This document shows, in pieces, positions 1 through 7,410 of a stretch of 39,320 nt of DNA. The stretch's first letter is position 1. Each line of letters opens with the position of its first letter. Source of the DNA: Deltaproteobacteria bacterium (GTDB lineage: Bacteria; Desulfobacterota; Desulfobacteria; Desulfobacterales; JAUWMJ01). The notes below the pieces were generated by a model, which ran no database searches, had not been told where the DNA came from, and saw only the letters and a list, made by a program, of their open reading frames with translations. A program made the position numbers and the translations under genes. Location of the stretch: the NCBI GenBank assembly GCA_030638575.1, contig DAOWEJ010000046.1:1-39320 (forward strand). The letters are read 5' to 3'.

Positions 1-1
1 C

Positions 2-505
2 ATTTATCCCACAGGCGGCGGCGTTGGCATTATCGGCATTTATAAAGCGTTGCAGGAACTTCATGAGATGGGATGGGTTGGCGGCAGAATGCCCAGACTC
101 GTTGCCGTACAATCGACCGGTTGCGCGCCTATTGTAAAGGCCTGGGAAGAAGGCAAGACAGTGTCTGAATTCTGGCACGATGCCAAAACACTGGCTTTCG
201 GCATCACCGTTCCCAAAGCCTTGGGTGATTTTCTGGTATTGGAAGCCATATACAAAACCAACGGTTGCGCCGTAGCCGTAACCGATGAGAAGATTATCGA
301 AGCAGAGAATACGTTGGCATCCAGAGAGGGTACTTTCGTCTGCCCCGAAGGAGCTGCCACCCTCGGTGCTGCATTGAAACTTCGGGATACGGGTTGGATC
401 GGATCGGACGAAAACGTTGTGCTGCTCAATACCGGAAGCGGGCTCAAATACCCGGAAACCGTTCACATCGAACCAAAGTTTCTGGCGGCAGATGACCATT
501 TGTAG
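2..505 (+). CDS. thrC: Threonine synthase, C-terminal part (cut by window start)
   Basis: PLP-dependent enzyme converting O-phosphohomoserine to threonine, the last step of threonine biosynthesis in the cytoplasm. The reading frame is open from base 2, so the true start lies before the window; about 167 residues are visible. It begins in IYPTGGGVGIIG, the glycine-rich stretch near the phosphate pocket of fold-type II PLP enzymes. It continues with RLVAVQSTGCAPIVKAW and CPEGAATLGAALKL, both typical of the long threonine synthase type, and closes with the conserved LLNTGSGLKYPE. The stop is TAG at 503-505. The next gene points the other way. The identification rests on the C-terminal half only; the catalytic lysine is outside the window. 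Confidence 0.93.
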   Translation: MYPTGGGVGIIGIYKALQELHEMGWVGGRMPRLVAVQSTGCAPIVKAWEEGKTVSEFWHDAKTLAFGITVPKALGDFLVLEAIYKTNGCAVAVTDEKIIEAENTLASREGTFVCPEGAATLGAALKLRDTGWIGSDENVVLLNTGSGLKYPETVHIEPKFLAADDHL

Positions 506-578
506 CTTTGTACCTGAATCTTGCATGTGGATGGTGTTGCTGATAAGCCGGGAGGAGTTCTTCGACAGAATCAATAAG

Positions 579-597
579 GACGGTCTCGTAAAAAGTC
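579..597 (+). repeat. Family A repeat, single left end
   Basis: GACGGTCTCGTAAAAAGTC is the terminal sequence of the family A palindromic repeats found at 3238, 17201, 18135, 26302 and 30318. Here only one end is clear; the sequence after it (CCCGCTTCAGTTCAGCGGG) forms its own short hairpin. The rest of 506-732 holds no gene I can support. The matching inverted end may be the one at 1332-1349, on the far side of the response regulator gene. Confidence 0.7.
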
Positions 598-723
598 TCC
601 CGCTTCAGTTCAGCGGGACGTTGTGCTGAATTACGAAGGGATTGCGACCATGCTTCGCCCTGCGGGCTTCCCATGGCAGTCCACTTAGATTGGAATTTAA
701 CTCAATTGCGAGGGGGATTGCGG

Positions 724-762
724 GCAAAAGAAACCCCCGACCGGAAAATACCGGACGGGGGT
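724..762 (-). terminator. Rho-independent terminator of the response regulator gene
   Basis: ACCCCCG at 733-739 pairs with CGGGGGT at 756-762, with an inner CCGG/CCGG pairing and an AAAATA loop. Read on the minus strand the hairpin is followed by TTTCTTTTG. It lies about 20 bases after the stop of the leftward response regulator gene, so it most likely ends that transcript. Confidence 0.75.
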
Positions 763-782
763 ATGGATTCAGAACGTTTATT

Positions 783-1154
783 TTATCCTAAAGCTGCTAT
801 TTTTGAATTTTCAGGAACAAGTTCATGAACGGAATCGATGAGGATTTTAATTGGGAAGGGTTTTTTAATTACCGAATCGAAGCCGCTGTCTTCAAGCATC
901 CAGGGTGTTCCTGAAATACCGATAACCGGTGTATCTTTTCTGTGGGAGCTTCTTATGTGCTGCACGACGCCGTTGCCGTCTACACCCGGCATGAGCATAT
1001 CTGTTATAACCATGTCAAAACAGTCAACATCAAACTTTTCAATTCCTTCTTGACCATCTGCTGCTGTTTCAACATCGTGCCCGTATTTTTCCAATACCTC
1101 CTGTAGCATGTTTACTATAAATTTCTCGTCATCAATGACTAGGATTTTGCACAT
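783..1154 (-). CDS. Stand-alone CheY-like response regulator receiver domain
   Basis: A 123-residue phosphoacceptor receiver domain with no output domain, so it probably acts by protein-protein contact in a two-component relay. The acidic pair is D8-D9 in VIDDE, the phosphoacceptor is D52 in MVITDMLMPGVDG, the switch Ser is S81 in GISGTP, and the conserved lysine is K98 in KKPF. The frame stays open upstream to 1217, but the ATG at 1152-1154 starts exactly at the fold (MCKILVIDDE) and has a purine-rich GGGGCAG before it, while the extra upstream part is repeat DNA. No histidine kinase is adjacent, so the partner is unknown. It is followed by a clear terminator and appears to be a single-gene transcript. 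Confidence 0.88.
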   Translation of the reverse strand: MCKILVIDDEKFIVNMLQEVLEKYGHDVETAADGQEGIEKFDVDCFDMVITDMLMPGVDGNGVVQHIRSSHRKDTPVIGISGTPWMLEDSGFDSVIKKPFPIKILIDSVHELVPENSKIAALG

Positions 1155-1196
1155 AATCTGCCCCTGGAATTGTTTTCTTACGAATAAAGTCTGATT

Positions 1197-1231
1197 GAGA
1201 CCTTTGCAAAACGGCACTTTTCGAAGGTCTC
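1197..1231. repeat. Family B repeat, minimal 35-bp palindromic form
   Basis: GAGACCTT at the left and AAGGTCTC at the right form inverted ends around TTGCAAAACGGCACTTTTCG. The left half matches the end of the longer element at 30018-30181 (GAGACCTTGCAAAACGGCAC). This looks like an internally deleted copy. It sits just upstream of the response regulator start. Confidence 0.7.
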
Positions 1232-1331
1232 AGATTTTTTTAATATTTACTCTGTTATTTTTATCTTGTCAACAACATATTGTGTAATTGATAAAATATT
1301 ACACTATATAGTGTGTGTTCTACTATTCATC

Positions 1332-1349
1332 ACTTTTTACGAGTCCATC
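1332..1349 (-). repeat. Family A repeat, isolated right end
   Basis: ACTTTTTACGAGTCCATC is the inverted complement of the family A end. No partner end is close by; the nearest one facing it is at 579-597. Confidence 0.65.
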
Positions 1350-1836
1350 AAACTTTAATTCACAGTTGATAAATAGAGCATAAATACATAAAAAGTGGGA
1401 AAATTAGAGCCCGCGTGGCTTTATAAGGAAAAATATTATTGAAAAATATCTTAAATAAACGGAAAGGAATTTACGATACCACCACAATCGTGTCAAACCT
1501 GATTACGCAGATTTTTGCTTAATCATCAGGAAAGTTATAAACAATATTTATATCTATCTGTTATTATTAATTCATTTTTATACATGAACCTGTAACCGCT
1601 CAATAATAAACCTTTTTTTCAATAAGCCTTTTTTTTAAGTATTTTAAGTATATCCGATTTTGCCTTAATTTATTAACAAATTATTTTCCTGCTGAAATCT
1701 CCTGATTTCTTCTATTTTCTTTTAATTTAGATTTTTTTTGGGCCTCGTTCTGCGGGAGTATGGGTTAGGCAGTTCTTAACTGAAAACTATTATTTTCGTT
1801 TAAAAATTTGGATTTTGTTTGGACATGACTTTCCGT
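1350..1836. other. AT-rich intergenic region without a recognisable gene
   Basis: About 490 bases, strongly AT-rich with runs of T. I see no plausible reading frame, no RNA gene and no clear repeat. It separates two leftward genes and contains the upstream region of the response regulator. Confidence 0.6.
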
Positions 1837-2700
1837 TCAGGAATTAAATAATAAAGGTGGGGTACGCCATTTTGTATCAAATCCTATCTTATTCAGGATT
1901 TCAATCCCCTCTTTCACGTACAGTCCTACTGTTTCAACACTATGAGAATCATCACCAGGGATAACTGTAATACCAAGGTCAAAGGCTTGAAGAAGAATAG
2001 GCCTTGATGGATAGGGTTCGTTTGCCCCGGTATACAGGGCTCTGACATTAAAATCGATTATCAAATCAAGTTTTTTGATAAGTTTAAGGTTCCTTATGAT
2101 TCTTTTTTGGATATCAGGCTTCTTAAGACGTGAATGATAATCCGGATCGAATATCCTGACAATGTCAAAATGGCCGACAACAGCGGGTTTAAGCACATCA
2201 ATCATCTCATATTGCAAATCAAAATACTTGCAATATAAAGCATCGAGGCCGCCTACGGCTTGCGCTGTCTCATTATACTGCTCCTTTGAATAATCAAAAC
2301 CCATATCGCTGACATGGTGCATTGACCCGACAATGTAATCCGGTTGAAACTTATTAATAAGGTTTTTTATAAACGGCTCAAACCCGCTGAATGTTTCTGT
2401 TTCAAAGCCTACGTAGATTTTTATTGACGAGGAATATTTTTTCTGCAGTTTGCGGCAGGTGGACATATATAAGGAAAATCGCCGGTATGTTTCTTCTGCA
2501 TCAATACCGGCCTCTTTATCCTCAGGATAAAGAAGCCGGTCAGAAGCAAAAGGCATGTGTTCCGTTATACCAACCCATGAAAAATCTTTTTCAATATAAG
2601 CTTTTATAATATCTTCCAGGAAATCGTCGGCGTGACTGCAAAACTGGGCGCTGTGTCCGCCATGAACTGAAACAAGAGCAGGATGATTGGAATAAGTCAT
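1837..2700 (-). CDS. PHP-family histidinol-phosphatase (HisJ/HisK type)
   Basis: Predicted to remove phosphate from histidinol phosphate, the penultimate step of histidine biosynthesis. The 287-residue protein carries the metal-binding signatures of the PHP fold: HGGHSAQFCSHA near residue 14, GITEHMP, GFETE, SMHHVSD, GHFDIVRIF and GDDSHS near the C-terminus. The EHMPF and FETE contexts are those of the histidinol-phosphatase branch rather than the PHP domains of DNA polymerases. The start ATG at 2698-2700 lies 15 bases after the stop of the bifunctional nuclease gene, suggesting co-transcription. HisC is also present in the window, at 21642-23414. A different small phosphoester substrate cannot be excluded. 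Confidence 0.82.
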   Translation of the reverse strand: MTYSNHPALVSVHGGHSAQFCSHADDFLEDIIKAYIEKDFSWVGITEHMPFASDRLLYPEDKEAGIDAEETYRRFSLYMSTCRKLQKKYSSSIKIYVGFETETFSGFEPFIKNLINKFQPDYIVGSMHHVSDMGFDYSKEQYNETAQAVGGLDALYCKYFDLQYEMIDVLKPAVVGHFDIVRIFDPDYHSRLKKPDIQKRIIRNLKLIKKLDLIIDFNVRALYTGANEPYPSRPILLQAFDLGITVIPGDDSHSVETVGLYVKEGIEILNKIGFDTKWRTPPLLFNS

Positions 2701-2715
2701 AATCTGAATTCGATT

Positions 2716-3213
2716 TTACACCTTAAATTTGCCGAAATCCTTTGGTGAGAGTTTTTCAAGATATTCGGCCCACTTTTTTCCTTCCTTGCTCGTATCAAGG
2801 GCTTCGGCATCCCCCTCTCCTAATTTCGATTTTTCGATAACCTTGTCATCGATATATATCGGTGCATGAAACCTGAGCGCAATGGCAATTGCATCGCTTG
2901 GGCGGGCGTCCATGCTGAATGTTTTTTCCCTGGACGCAAAATATATTTTAGCAAAAAATGTGCTGTCCTTTAAATCACATACCTCTACCTTTGACACCAT
3001 TATATTTAACATATCAGAAAAATTTTTAAAAAGATCGTGGGTCATGGGACGATCAAATGTGACGTTTTGAAGAGCCGAAGCTATTGCAGTGGCTTCCAGC
3101 AACCCGATCCATATCGGAACAGCCTGATCGTCTTTTTCAGATTTTAAAATAATAATCGGTGTATTAGATGCCGGATCCATGGTCAGGCCTGCTATGCTTA
3201 CTTTATGCAGCAT
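2716..3213 (-). CDS. Bifunctional nuclease domain protein (BFN, DUF151)
   Basis: A 165-residue protein of the BFN/DUF151 family, whose studied members have RNase and DNase activity; the cellular role in bacteria is poorly defined. Family features are the opening VSIAGLTMDPASNTPIIILK, the IWIGLLEATAIASALQ helix, RPMTHDLFKNF, and the strongly conserved DARPSDAIAIALR followed by APIYIDD. It fills the usual domain length, with a charged C-terminal tail. The ATG at 3211-3213 is preceded by a good ribosome site (AAGGAGAAG). A family A repeat separates it from miaB upstream; histidinol phosphatase follows 15 bases downstream. Confidence 0.9.
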   Translation of the reverse strand: MLHKVSIAGLTMDPASNTPIIILKSEKDDQAVPIWIGLLEATAIASALQNVTFDRPMTHDLFKNFSDMLNIMVSKVEVCDLKDSTFFAKIYFASREKTFSMDARPSDAIAIALRFHAPIYIDDKVIEKSKLGEGDAEALDTSKEGKKWAEYLEKLSPKDFGKFKV

Positions 3214-3237
3214 GACTTTCTTCTCCTTTCAAAACTT

Positions 3238-3317
3238 GACGGTCTCGTAAAAAGTCCAACTTCTGCGTTGTGCTGCATTTCGTAAAGAGTGGTTTTTTGA
3301 CTTTTTACGAAGCCATC
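3238..3317. repeat. Family A palindromic repeat, 80-bp copy
   Basis: The ends GACGGTCTCGTAAAAAGTC (3238-3256) and GACTTTTTACGAAGCCATC (3299-3317) are inverted. The interior, with CTTCTGCGTTG, is a shortened form of the longer copies at 26302 and 30318. The right end overlaps the 3' end of miaB: the last codons ATG-GCT-TCG-TAA of miaB (residues MAS and stop) are the repeat terminus itself. Confidence 0.85.
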
Positions 3318-4750
3318 AGACTTAAAGGGATAGATTTAATATTTTTATACTTACCCCAAAGTGAGTGCGAAAACGCTTTATCAATCTTAATATTCACCAG
3401 GTTGCCTGCGAAAGGCTCTATACTTGAAATTAAGCGGTTATCCGCAGTAAAATTTACTATTTTGTTGGCAGATGTCCGCCCTGTCCACTGCATATCAGCC
3501 TTTTTGGATACATCAGTTCCTGATTCCCGTGCCTGAGTTTCCGCCGTGGAGGTTCCTCCGGACGACTGTTTCTTGCTTAATCCCTCAACAAGGACTACCT
3601 GCGTCGATCCTACCATTGATTGGTTCTTTTCTCTTTTTATACGCTCCTGAAAATCAAGCAGCTTTTGCAACCTGTCTTTCTTTTCCTGATCTGAAATTTT
3701 GTGCGGAAAGTGAGATGCAGGTGCGTTTGGACGATCAGAATACTTAAAAGCAAACAAACTCTCATATTTCATGGTTTCTATTAAATCAAGTGTTTCTTTG
3801 AAATCTGCATTTGTTTCTCCTGGAAACCCAACAATAAAATCAGATGTGATCGAAATATCCGGACATATCTTTCGCAGTTTATCAACCTTTTCAAGGTACA
3901 ACCCACGCGTGTATTTCCGGTTCATTCTTTTCAGCACCCGATCCGATCCGGACTGAACAGGTAAATGGATATGACTGCAAAGTTTCTCATTATCTTTAAA
4001 AGCCAAAATAAGATCATCGGAAAGATCCTTTGGGTGGGATGTTGTAAATCTTATTCTTAAAAGACCTTTGACTTTACTAATTCGTGCCATAAGCTCAGAA
4101 AATGAACATAGCCCTTCCTTTTTTCCGTAACTGTTCACGTTTTGGCCAAGTAGTGTTACTTCCCGGACACCCGAGTTCACAAGGCCCTGAATCTCCTTTA
4201 CTATGCTTTCAGGATCCCTGCTCGATTCCCTGCCACGAACGTATGGCACAACACAATAGGTGCAATAGTTATCGCATCCCTGCATAATGGTTACAAAGCT
4301 TGAAACCTTTCCATTATCCATTGAATTTACAACTGTTTCGATCTCTTCTATTTTCTGTGACATGCCGATATCGATGATACGGCATTTTTTCGACTCAACG
4401 CGCTTTATTATCCCTGGCAGGCGAGAAATGGCATGGGTCCCGAAAACAACATCAATGTGAGGCACACGCTTCAAGATTTTTTCGCCTTCCTGTTGAGCCA
4501 CGCAACCGCCGACTCCAATTATAAGACCAGGGTTCTTTTTTTTAAGACCGGCGAGGCGACCTAAAAAGCTAAAAACCTTTTGCTCGGCCTTTTCCCTTAT
4601 GGCACATGTATTCACAAGAATAAGATCGGCTTTGTCTAAATATTCAGTGGTTTTATAATTCATCGAAAGCAGCCCTTTTTCAATCTGCTCTGAATCATAA
4701 ACATTCATCTGACAGCCTATGGTATTTATATAAAGCTTTTTTGTCTTCAT
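3305..4750 (-). CDS. miaB: tRNA-2-methylthio-N6-dimethylallyladenosine synthase MiaB
   Basis: Radical SAM methylthiotransferase that modifies i6A37 in tRNAs reading UNN codons. The N-terminal UPF0004 domain has the three auxiliary-cluster cysteines C13 (INTIGCQMN), C49 (LVNTCAIREKA) and C83 (GVGGCVAQQEG). The radical SAM motif is C159-x3-C163-x2-C166 in QGCDNYCTYCVVPYVRGRE. The TRAM domain at the end (WTGRTSANKIVNF) shows that it is MiaB rather than RimO or MtaB. At 481 residues it is longer than the usual roughly 440, because of an extra low-complexity segment of about 25 residues inside the TRAM region and a tail ending in LMAS. The start ATG overlaps the stop of the DUF4911 gene as ATGA. 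The last three codons and stop lie within a family A repeat. Confidence 0.96.
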   Translation of the reverse strand: MKTKKLYINTIGCQMNVYDSEQIEKGLLSMNYKTTEYLDKADLILVNTCAIREKAEQKVFSFLGRLAGLKKKNPGLIIGVGGCVAQQEGEKILKRVPHIDVVFGTHAISRLPGIIKRVESKKCRIIDIGMSQKIEEIETVVNSMDNGKVSSFVTIMQGCDNYCTYCVVPYVRGRESSRDPESIVKEIQGLVNSGVREVTLLGQNVNSYGKKEGLCSFSELMARISKVKGLLRIRFTTSHPKDLSDDLILAFKDNEKLCSHIHLPVQSGSDRVLKRMNRKYTRGLYLEKVDKLRKICPDISITSDFIVGFPGETNADFKETLDLIETMKYESLFAFKYSDRPNAPASHFPHKISDQEKKDRLQKLLDFQERIKREKNQSMVGSTQVVLVEGLSKKQSSGGTSTAETQARESGTDVSKKADMQWTGRTSANKIVNFTADNRLISSIEPFAGNLVNIKIDKAFSHSLWGKYKNIKSIPLSLMAS

Positions 4751-4962
4751 TTTATATTTTCAATCATAACATCTTTCTTAAGATCCTGCAAAATCATTTC
4801 TACATCATCTTCACACCCGGGAGCAATATTCAGCACAATGATTCCCTCTTGAGAATCAACTGTTGTTAATACTGCCACACCGTCATAGGCTTCAAATATA
4901 AATTTGATGAAACCGATCTTTCTTCTGTCAACACGGTAATATTTTTTTATTGTTTCCGCCAT
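4747..4962 (-). CDS. DUF4911 domain small protein
   Basis: A 71-residue soluble protein of unknown function that I recognise as a DUF4911 member, a small family of deltaproteobacteria. Visible features are RKIGFIKFIFEAYDGVAVLTTVD, a beta-alpha pattern, and a C-terminal acidic helix (DDVEMILQDLKK). Its stop overlaps the miaB start by four bases (ATGA), so the two are translationally coupled; a link to tRNA modification is inferred from position only. The start ATG is at 4960-4962. Confidence 0.7.
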   Translation of the reverse strand: MAETIKKYYRVDRRKIGFIKFIFEAYDGVAVLTTVDSQEGIIVLNIAPGCEDDVEMILQDLKKDVMIENIK

Positions 4963-5029
4963 TTTTCATTTAAACTATTCATTCGTATCTGGAAATATAA
5001 GCATACACGCAGCTTTTTCAATAGAATTT

Positions 5030-5153
5030 GTAACTCAGGTTCAGGTGTTCACGGTTTATGGTTTTGTCTGACGATTCTTACGATACAACAAATCACTAAC
5101 CATGAATCCCGCTTTCAGCGGGAAACCGTGAACCTGACAACCTGAATAGTTAC
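5030..5153. repeat. Family C inverted repeat (GGTTCA-type 7-mer arms)
   Basis: The left arm starts GTAACTCAGGTTCAGGTGTT and the right arm ends CCTGAATAGTTAC; between them GGTTCACGG-like units face CCGTGAACC units. A small inner hairpin (TCCCGCTTTCAGCGGGA) is present. The same GTAACTCAGGTT end occurs at 35179, and related arms occur at 28612 and 33306. It fills most of the gap between the divergent DUF4911 and recJ genes. Confidence 0.75.
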
Positions 5154-5201
5154 GAATTTAATTATTGTTTGGATAATAATTATAGAGTATATGGCGCAGT
5201 T

Positions 5202-6920
5202 ATGAAAAAAGAATGGCAAATCTGTAAGCCTGATATTCAATCCGTTGAAAACCTTAGCAACATCCTCAAATGCGACAATGTAATTGCAACTCTCCTTGTT
5301 AACCGTAAAATTCTTACTAAAGAAAAAGCCTTGAAATTTCTTAATCCCTCACTCCAGGATATGAGATCGCCATTTTCAATGAAAGATATGAATGTTGCTG
5401 TTAGTCGTATTTATAGCGCCATAAAAAGGCAAGAAAAAATCTTAATTTTTGGCGATTACGATGCTGATGGTGTAACGGCAACATCTATTCTTTTAGAGTT
5501 TCTGAATTATGTGGGAGCTGATGTATCTTACTATATTCCACACAGGACAAAGGAAGGATACAGCCTGAAATCTATCCATATTTCAGAATATGCAAAAGCA
5601 AACGGGATAAATCTTATCATTACTGTAGACTGTGGCTCCGGCAGCCATAGTGCAGTTAAAACATCACAAGACGCCGGAATTGATATAATTATAACAGATC
5701 ACCATAATATATCGGAAAGTCTTCCGGAAGCGTTTGCCGTTGTCAACCCTAAGCGCCATGATTGCACCTCCGGTTTTCATAATCTCGCCGGAGTTGGTGT
5801 GGCTTTTATGCTTATTATCTGCTTGAGAAAATATCTGCGTGATATGAATTACTGGCAGGAAAAGCCGGAGCCTAATCTCAAAGACCTTTGCGATCTTGTT
5901 GCATTTGGGACAGTAGCTGATGCAGTCCCCCTCATAGATGAAAATAGAATATTTACCCATGCAGGAGTCGAAGTCATGAAAACAGAAAAAAATCGGCCTG
6001 GAATAAGTGCTCTTTTGGAAACATGTAAAATAGAAAAGCCTTATATAGACTCGGAGGATATTTCTTTCAAACTAGCACCACGATTAAACGCCGTAGGGCG
6101 AATGGACCATGCAAAACTTGCAGTCGAAATACTGACAACGGACAGTCTGGAAACGGCAAAATATATAGTAAAATCTCTGAACGATCTAAATATTGAAAGA
6201 AAGCACATTGAACAAAAAATCATAAATGATATCGAAACATATCTGGCTCAAAATCCGAAAGAACTGAAAAAAAGATCTATTGTGTTGTCTGACAGCAGGT
6301 GGCACGAAGGAGTCCTTGGAATTGTTGCATCGAGACTGGTTGATAAATACTTTTGTCCGGTGGTTGTAATATCCACCAAAAATGGTGTGGGAAAAGGTTC
6401 AGCTCGAAGTATTCCAGGATTTGACCTTTATAAGGGGCTTTCTTCATGTTCCCGCGACCTTGTGCAATTTGGCGGACATCCTATGGCTGCGGGCCTGAAA
6501 ATAATACCAGAAAATATTGAGCGATTTAAAGCCGATTTTGAAAATACTGTCTTAGCAAATACTGAACCCGTTGATTTCACTCCCAGACTTATCATTGATT
6601 ATGAACTTGATTTTGATGATATCTCGTACAGGCTAATAGACGAAATCGAATCTTTAAAACCCTTTGGAACCGGCAACCCTGAACCGATTTTCATGGCAAG
6701 AAACGTCGAGGTTTTTTCTTCAAAAATAGTCGGTGAAAAACACAGGCGGATGCTGCTGAAACAACCGGGAGGAAAAATAGCAAATATTTTTAATGCCATT
6801 CATTTTAATGCATTTTTTGGTAAGCCTTTAAAAGATAATTTTGACCGCATTGCATTCAGGTTACGCTGGAATCGATGGAACGGACAAAAAAAGATTCAAA
6901 TAGTGGTCGAAGAAATATAA
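5202..6920 (+). CDS. recJ: Single-stranded-DNA-specific exonuclease RecJ
   Basis: DHH/DHHA1 5'-3' exonuclease acting on single-stranded DNA in recombination and mismatch repair. The 572-residue protein has the metal-binding motif FGDYDADGVTAT (about residues 83-94), VDCGSGS, and DHH at about 166-168 (IITDHHNISE). These are followed by VNPKRHDC, LAGVGVAFML and LVAFGTVADAVPL. The DHHA1 domain contains RLNAVGRMDHA, GVLGIVASRLVDKY and GFDLYKGLSSC, and ends near FGGHPMAAGL. A C-terminal OB-like part (FGTGNPEPIFMA) completes a normal RecJ length. A TTG at 5169 opens the frame earlier, but the ATG at 5202 (MKKEWQI) matches the usual RecJ start. It heads a rightward group with the next two genes. Confidence 0.96.
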   Translation: MKKEWQICKPDIQSVENLSNILKCDNVIATLLVNRKILTKEKALKFLNPSLQDMRSPFSMKDMNVAVSRIYSAIKRQEKILIFGDYDADGVTATSILLEFLNYVGADVSYYIPHRTKEGYSLKSIHISEYAKANGINLIITVDCGSGSHSAVKTSQDAGIDIIITDHHNISESLPEAFAVVNPKRHDCTSGFHNLAGVGVAFMLIICLRKYLRDMNYWQEKPEPNLKDLCDLVAFGTVADAVPLIDENRIFTHAGVEVMKTEKNRPGISALLETCKIEKPYIDSEDISFKLAPRLNAVGRMDHAKLAVEILTTDSLETAKYIVKSLNDLNIERKHIEQKIINDIETYLAQNPKELKKRSIVLSDSRWHEGVLGIVASRLVDKYFCPVVVISTKNGVGKGSARSIPGFDLYKGLSSCSRDLVQFGGHPMAAGLKIIPENIERFKADFENTVLANTEPVDFTPRLIIDYELDFDDISYRLIDEIESLKPFGTGNPEPIFMARNVEVFSSKIVGEKHRRMLLKQPGGKIANIFNAIHFNAFFGKPLKDNFDRIAFRLRWNRWNGQKKIQIVVEEI

Positions 6921-6988
6921 TTTTCATTGCAATTTTGTTTTTTTACAATTATTGCATATGGAAAATTTCAAAGGAAAGGTTATACAAA

Positions 6989-7408
6989 ATGGCAAAAATA
7001 TTTCGGCCAAGTACCAGGGAAGCGAGTATAATATCAAAAATCGAATCCTCAAAGGAACATGCCCGCAGAATGGCAATAAGCGGCATCAGAGATTGTGTAG
7101 ATGATATGACCAATGCTATTTCGATGAAGCTTGTTGAAAACAATCTGGTTGAAACCACTAGTAAAAATGCTCTTGATGAACAGATTAGATTTTGTCTTGA
7201 TAAATTAAGCCGCGCTGAAGATTTTGATATTGATTACCAGGTTGCTCCTTATAGAAACCTGGTTCCGCAACCCCATGTTGTAAGTATTTATGTTACAGCC
7301 TTTGTTTTAGAGCAGCTTATAAATCACAAAGATGTTGTTGATATTTTCGGTTCTGACGAAGAAATATATTCAGTAATAAACCAACAAGTTAAAAAGTATC
7401 TGCCATAA
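6989..7408 (+). CDS. Conserved-looking hypothetical protein between recJ and an RNase Z-like gene
   Basis: I do not recognise this 139-residue protein. The ATG at 6989 has a ribosome site (AAGGAAAGG) before it; the frame is open further upstream, but that part overlaps recJ. It is predicted soluble, with no signal peptide or membrane segment, and is mostly helical. Recognisable stretches are KESSKEHARRMAISGIRDCV-like N-terminal helix text (SSKEHARRMAISGIRDCVDD), RFCLDKLSRAEDFDIDYQVA, and YRNLVPQPHVVSIYVTAFVL. The C-terminal segment DVVDIFGSDEEIYSVINQQV resembles the end of an assembly or adaptor protein rather than an enzyme. Its stop is two bases before the next ATG, so it is almost certainly co-translated with the RNase Z-like gene. 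Confidence 0.75.
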   Translation: MAKIFRPSTREASIISKIESSKEHARRMAISGIRDCVDDMTNAISMKLVENNLVETTSKNALDEQIRFCLDKLSRAEDFDIDYQVAPYRNLVPQPHVVSIYVTAFVLEQLINHKDVVDIFGSDEEIYSVINQQVKKYLP

Positions 7409-7410
7409 TA

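Noticed and set aside
417..629. Frames after threonine synthase on both strands
   Set aside because: They overlap the real thrC end and cross a family A repeat end; no domain is seen.
5664..5960. 98-codon antisense frame inside recJ
   Set aside because: It is the shadow of a well-supported recJ coding frame.
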